From contig NZ_CP019985.1 in the NCBI RefSeq assembly GCF_002250115.1, positions 3,348,001 through 3,412,000 on the forward strand: DNA of 64,000 nucleotides. The letters are read 5' to 3'. The notes under the pieces are model-generated. The model had not been told where the DNA came from and ran no database searches. It saw nothing but the letters and a program-made list of their open reading frames with translations. Positions 60,754 to 64,000 of the stretch are shown piece by piece (the first letter of the stretch is position 1; every line of letters begins with the position of its first letter). The DNA is from Shouchella clausii. Lineage in GTDB: Bacteria; Bacillota; Bacilli; Bacillales; Bacillaceae_D. The position numbers were made by a program, and so were the translations under genes.

Positions 60754-61176
60754 GTGAAATGCATCCGCACGGCCACCGTAAAGCATGTGTTAACGGAGTC
60801 GAAAAAAGCAGACTTGAAGAAATCATTTGAACGTGATTTAACACAAATCGAAACAGAGTTAAGCCAAATGGAATTTCAGCTTCAGCGGGCGCTAAAACCG
60901 ATGAAACATACGACCGCCCATGGCGAACTTCAACAAAAATACAGGAAAGAAATAAAGCGGCGAGAAGAACGGATGGCTTCTCTGACGTTTCGGATTGAGC
61001 AGTTAATGAATTTGCCAATTGGGACTGAACTGGCGATGGGAACAACAGAAATCATTCTCGATGTTAAGGAAGGCGACAAGTGGATTGACGAAGAAACGGA
61101 GTTGACGATTGTCGTCAATGATGGGTATATTGCTGAAATTAGAGAGGGCGGGGCAAGTAATGACGAACTGGTATAA
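60754..61176 (+). CDS. ylqD: YlqD family coiled-coil protein
   Basis: 140-residue protein of unknown function, conserved between khpA and rimM in bacilli. A long helical coiled coil spans about 15-85 (charged, heptad-rich), followed by a small beta domain ([22 protein letters not shown] to the end). The start is GTG 60754 after GGAGG; the frame extends upstream across the terminator-like hairpin but lacks a ribosome site. It overlaps rimM by 17 bases, suggesting coupled translation. No catalytic motif seen. Confidence 0.88.
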   Translation: MKCIRTATVKHVLTESKKADLKKSFERDLTQIETELSQMEFQLQRALKPMKHTTAHGELQQKYRKEIKRREERMASLTFRIEQLMNLPIGTELAMGTTEIILDVKEGDKWIDEETELTIVVNDGYIAEIREGGASNDELV

Positions 61177-61681
61177 TGTTGGCAGGCTAGTGAACACACA
61201 CGGAGTCCGCGGAGAGGTGCGTGTCCTCTCAAACACCGATTTCCCAGAGGAACGCTATGCGAACGGTTCGGTTCTAAAGGTGGCGAAATCTCCTCAATCT
61301 GAAGGGACACTTGTAACCGTTCGTAGCCATCGAACGCACAAAAACTTCGACTTGCTTACATTTGAAGGCTATAACTCCATCAATGAAGTCGAATGTTTTA
61401 AGGGAAGCTATTTATATGTATCAGAAGATCAGCTTAGCGAATTGGACGAGCATGAATATTACTACCATGAGATTATTGGCTGTACAGTCGTCGATGAAGA
61501 AGGCACCAAGCTAGGCAAAATTAAAGACATTATTGAAACAGGAGCAAACGACGTCTGGGTGGTCGACAGACAGCAGCGGAAAGATTTGCTATTGCCGTAT
61601 ATTGAAGAAGTTGTCAAAGAAGTGGATGTGGAAAACAAACACATCCGTGTCCACGTCATGGAAGGCTTAGATGACGAATGA
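61160..61681 (+). CDS. rimM: 16S rRNA processing factor RimM
   Basis: 173-residue protein assisting 30S head maturation, where it binds S19. The N-terminal RimM domain begins [30 protein letters not shown] in part ([15 protein letters not shown] is diagnostic). The C-terminal PRC-barrel domain (about 100-170) has [19 protein letters not shown] and [16 protein letters not shown] 61160 follows GGGCGGGGC within ylqD. The TGA overlaps the trmD start in ATGA. Confidence 0.96.
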   Translation: MTNWYNVGRLVNTHGVRGEVRVLSNTDFPEERYANGSVLKVAKSPQSEGTLVTVRSHRTHKNFDLLTFEGYNSINEVECFKGSYLYVSEDQLSELDEHEYYYHEIIGCTVVDEEGTKLGKIKDIIETGANDVWVVDRQQRKDLLLPYIEEVVKEVDVENKHIRVHVMEGLDDE

Positions 61682-62412
61682 AAATAGATGTATTAACGTT
61701 ATTTCCGGACATGTTTACGGGTGTTTTTGGCTCGTCGATGTTGAAGCAAGCAAGCGACAAGGGGATCGTCTCCTTCCAGACGATTGATTTTCGGGAATAC
61801 GCAGCGAATAAACACCGCAAAGTCGATGATTACCCTTATGGTGGAGGGGCAGGGATGGTATTAAGCCCACAGCCAATTTTTGACGCCGTGGCTGCGTTAA
61901 CGGAAAACGAGAAAAAGAAGCCACGGATTATCATGCTTTGCCCGCAAGGCGAGCAGCATAGCCAACAGAAGGCGGCAGAACTAGCGGAAGAAGAGCATTT
62001 GATCTTCCTATGCGGCCATTATGAAGGCTTTGACGAGCGTGTCCGTCATCTCGTGACCGATGAACTGTCGATTGGCGATTATGTGCTTACAGGCGGGGAA
62101 CTCGCGGCAATGGTCATTGCCGACAGCGTTGTTCGGCTTTTGCCAGGCGTGCTCGGAAATGATGAATCAGCAGTTACAGACTCCTATTCAACTGGCTTGT
62201 TGGAACATCCCCATTATACACGGCCCGCCGATTTTCGCGGCATGAAAGTCCCCGATGTGCTCCTTTCTGGCCATCATGCCAAAATTGAAGAGTGGCGAAT
62301 GGAACAATCGTTGCGACGTACGTTAGAGCGGCGCCCAGACTTACTAAAAGGGCATGAACTTACTGCCAAAGAAGCAGACATTCTTAAGCGGCTAACGGAC
62401 AAGCAAAAGTAA
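61678..62412 (+). CDS. trmD: tRNA (guanine37-N1)-methyltransferase TrmD
   Basis: 244-residue SPOUT-fold enzyme that makes m1G37 and prevents +1 frameshifting. [12 protein letters not shown] starts the family. The knotted SAM site has [30 protein letters not shown] and [25 protein letters not shown] and [13 protein letters not shown] bind tRNA. ATG 61678 overlaps the rimM stop. In nearly all bacilli rplS is the next gene; here it is replaced by an ArgRS-like gene. Confidence 0.97.
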   Translation: MKIDVLTLFPDMFTGVFGSSMLKQASDKGIVSFQTIDFREYAANKHRKVDDYPYGGGAGMVLSPQPIFDAVAALTENEKKKPRIIMLCPQGEQHSQQKAAELAEEEHLIFLCGHYEGFDERVRHLVTDELSIGDYVLTGGELAAMVIADSVVRLLPGVLGNDESAVTDSYSTGLLEHPHYTRPADFRGMKVPDVLLSGHHAKIEEWRMEQSLRRTLERRPDLLKGHELTAKEADILKRLTDKQK

Positions 62413-62413
62413 A

Positions 62414-62451
62414 GGCAACCACTCTGGGAGATGTCGCCCAGTGAGGTTGTC
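62414..62451 (+). other. Imperfect hairpin after trmD
   Basis: GGCAACC (62414-62420) pairs with GGTTGTC (62445-62451) and TGGG (62425-62428) with CCCA (62437-62440), leaving an 8-base loop. There is no T run after it. It is in the 168-base leader of the ArgRS-like gene; role unknown. Confidence 0.45.
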
Positions 62452-62580
62452 GCCAAAAAAACTTGCCGTACGGATCGAAATCGCTTCCTTTTAACATTCA
62501 AGTTTTCAAAAAAAGCGATGTTCCTTTACTGAAGGATCATGTATACTAGATAGCATTATAGCAAAAGGTGGTTTCATACA

Positions 62581-64000
62581 ATGCATGTAGAACAAACGCT
62601 GATTGAAGCGATTGCAGCAGCGGCCAGTGAGTTCCAAAATGACATCGAAGTCGAACTCGAGCAGCCGGCTCAACTGATCCATGGCGACTATTCGACAAAC
62701 GTGGCGATGAAGCTTGCACGAGTAGCGAGAAAAAACCCGCTAACCATTGCGGAAACAATAAAAGAAAAGCTAGAGCGTCGGCGTTTGCCAGTCACAGCAA
62801 TAGAGGTAGTAAAACCAGGTTTTATTAACTTTTTTATTGAATGGGATGAAGCGTTGGCTGACGGCGATGAGCCACAGGCTCTTTCTAGCAGCGGCAAGAC
62901 CGTGATCGAGCATACGTCCATTAATCCGAATAAGTCGGCTCATATTGGCCATTTACGCAACGCTTGCATAGGCGACACATTGGCGCGGCTCTTGAAAGCA
63001 TGTGGCGAAAATGTGGAAGTACATAACTATGTTGATGACTTAGGGAACCAGCTTGCAGACACGCTGACTGCGTTGCTCCAAACGGACTCAGACAGCGTAG
63101 CGACACGCTTTGGCGATTATTGCTGGGATGTTTATTCACGCTTAAACGAGGCATACGACAAAGGGACCATTTCGACGAGTATCCGCGACGAAGTGCTACA
63201 TAAATTAGAAGAAGGCAATAACAGCACGGCATGGCTTGGCTATGTGGTCGCCGATAAGATTACTTCAGAGCATATTGAGGAAATGGGCCAATTTGGGATT
63301 GACTATGATTTGCTTGTTTGGGAAAGGGACATCGTACAAAGAGGCTTCTGGCATACTGCCTTTCAGAAGCTACAGCAAAGTGATGTGTTTGTCAAACAGG
63401 ACAGCGGTCCACAAGCAGGCTGTTGGGTGCTTCGGATGTCAGACAACGAAAACGAAGAAAGCAGTGAGCATCAAAGCGATAAAGTTCTTGTCCGCTCGAA
63501 TGGCGTGTTAACGTATACAGCAAAAGATATTGCTTATCATATGTGGAAGTTTGGCCTTCTCAACGATGATTTTGCCTATAAAGAAAAATGGCCTGGCCTG
63601 TGGACAACCACTAGCTCAGGTGTGCCAGCCACTTTTGGGCGAGGCGATGCCGTCATTAATGTCATTGACTATCGCCAAGAATACCCGCAAAAGGTTGTCA
63701 AGCAGGCGCTTGCTGCTGTCGGGTATGAAAAGGAGGCAGAGCGGCTTTTCCACGTGCCTTATGGTGTCGTTTCACTAAGCAAACAAACGGCTAACCAACT
63801 CGGTCTTGAAACGGAAGATGGGAAATCGGTTTATGCAATGTCTGGGCGTAAAGGCATTGGCATCAAGATTAGCGAGCTGATCCAACATATGAAGGAAGCT
63901 GTCCGTGCCCAAAGCACGGATGCGAGCGAAGCGACCGTTGAAGCGCTCGCTTTTGCGGCGATCCGTTACAATATGCTTCGTTATAACACGACATCTGACA
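62581..64000 (+). CDS. argS: Arginyl-tRNA synthetase-like protein, 3' truncated by window end
   Basis: 473 codons are visible without a stop. The N-terminal Add1-type region (about 1-85) is typical of ArgRS. The HIGH site is HIGH at residues 121-124 within INPNKSAHIGHLRNACIGD, followed by VEVHNYVDDLGNQLAD. INVIDYRQEYPQKVV and the FAAIRYNMLRYN near the end (first helix of the DALR anticodon domain) also fit ArgRS. In place of the usual KMSKS-like loop is MSGRKGIGIK (420-429). ATG 62581 follows AAAAGGTGG. A TATACT at 62542 may be its -10 box. It may be the main ArgRS or a second copy; the window cannot tell. Confidence 0.85.
   Translation, partial: MHVEQTLIEAIAAAASEFQNDIEVELEQPAQLIHGDYSTNVAMKLARVARKNPLTIAETIKEKLERRRLPVTAIEVVKPGFINFFIEWDEALADGDEPQALSSSGKTVIEHTSINPNKSAHIGHLRNACIGDTLARLLKACGENVEVHNYVDDLGNQLADTLTALLQTDSDSVATRFGDYCWDVYSRLNEAYDKGTISTSIRDEVLHKLEEGNNSTAWLGYVVADKITSEHIEEMGQFGIDYDLLVWERDIVQRGFWHTAFQKLQQSDVFVKQDSGPQAGCWVLRMSDNENEESSEHQSDKVLVRSNGVLTYTAKDIAYHMWKFGLLNDDFAYKEKWPGLWTTTSSGVPATFGRGDAVINVIDYRQEYPQKVVKQALAAVGYEKEAERLFHVPYGVVSLSKQTANQLGLETEDGKSVYAMSGRKGIGIKISELIQHMKEAVRAQSTDASEATVEALAFAAIRYNMLRYNTTSD

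Noticed and set aside
62435-62448. PyrR-box-like CGCCCAGTGAGGTT upstream of the ArgRS-like gene
   Set aside because: Two core mismatches, and the bases pair better in a different hairpin; it also lacks the terminator-antiterminator set seen at the two true pyr sites.

Overview
The window is a block of core chromosome from a low-to-mid GC, endospore-forming member of the Bacillaceae. Gene order follows the Bacillus subtilis ylm-divIVA-ileS-lspA-pyr-ylo-fap-smc-ffh-trmD segment. SpoVM (26 residues), SepF, DivIVA, RemA, YlmG/YlmH and the PyrR attenuators all point to Bacillaceae. GC content, frequent TTG/GTG starts and several synteny differences suggest an alkaliphilic relative of B. subtilis such as Shouchella (Bacillus) clausii; that species guess is an inference from memory, not a database match.

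Layout. 1-3.5 kb: division and PLP-homeostasis cluster (ylmD', ylmE, sepF, ylmG, ylmH, divIVA). 3.5-6.7 kb: promoter, T-box leader and ileS. 6.8-9.0 kb: ylyA, lspA, rluD. 9.0-20.8 kb: the full pyrimidine operon pyrR-pyrP-pyrB-pyrC-carA-carB-pyrK-pyrD-pyrF-pyrE, with two PyrR-dependent attenuators. 20.8-24.7 kb: a less conserved stretch with a SAM methyltransferase, an unrecognised 87-residue protein and a YfhO-type membrane protein. 24.7-29.4 kb: rqcH (minus) diverging from a calcium P-type ATPase. 29.5-36.6 kb: remA, gmk, rpoZ, coaBC, priA, fmt, rsmB. 36.7-41.8 kb: prpC-prkC-rsgA-rpe, spoVM, and rpmB (minus). 42.0-46.6 kb: yloU, fakA, a DegV/FakB protein, sdaAB-sdaAA. 46.6-52.3 kb: recG and the fatty-acid cluster fapR-plsX-fabD-fabG-acpP. 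52.4-60.1 kb: rnc, a DUF1128 gene (minus), smc, ftsY, ylxM, ffh. 60.1-64.0 kb: rpsP, khpA, ylqD, rimM, trmD, and the start of an arginyl-tRNA synthetase-like gene cut by the window end.

The genes group into envelope growth and division, UMP synthesis, nucleotide and CoA supply, Ser/Thr kinase signalling, membrane-lipid synthesis with exogenous fatty-acid use, protein export (FtsY/Ffh) and ribosome or tRNA maturation. Almost every gene is packed with short gaps or stop-start overlaps, and many start codons had to be moved to internal TTG, GTG or ATG codons that follow good Shine-Dalgarno sequences.

I found no mobile element, CRISPR array, rRNA, tRNA or clear new system. The points most worth a second look are: a hairpin that can hide the ribosome binding site of the unknown 87-residue gene; an ArgRS-like gene where rplS would be expected; a FakA-FakB pair beside the FapR regulon; a pair of related intergenic elements; an antisense DUF1128 gene between rnc and smc; and the absence of def, rlmN, thiN and yloC from their usual positions.
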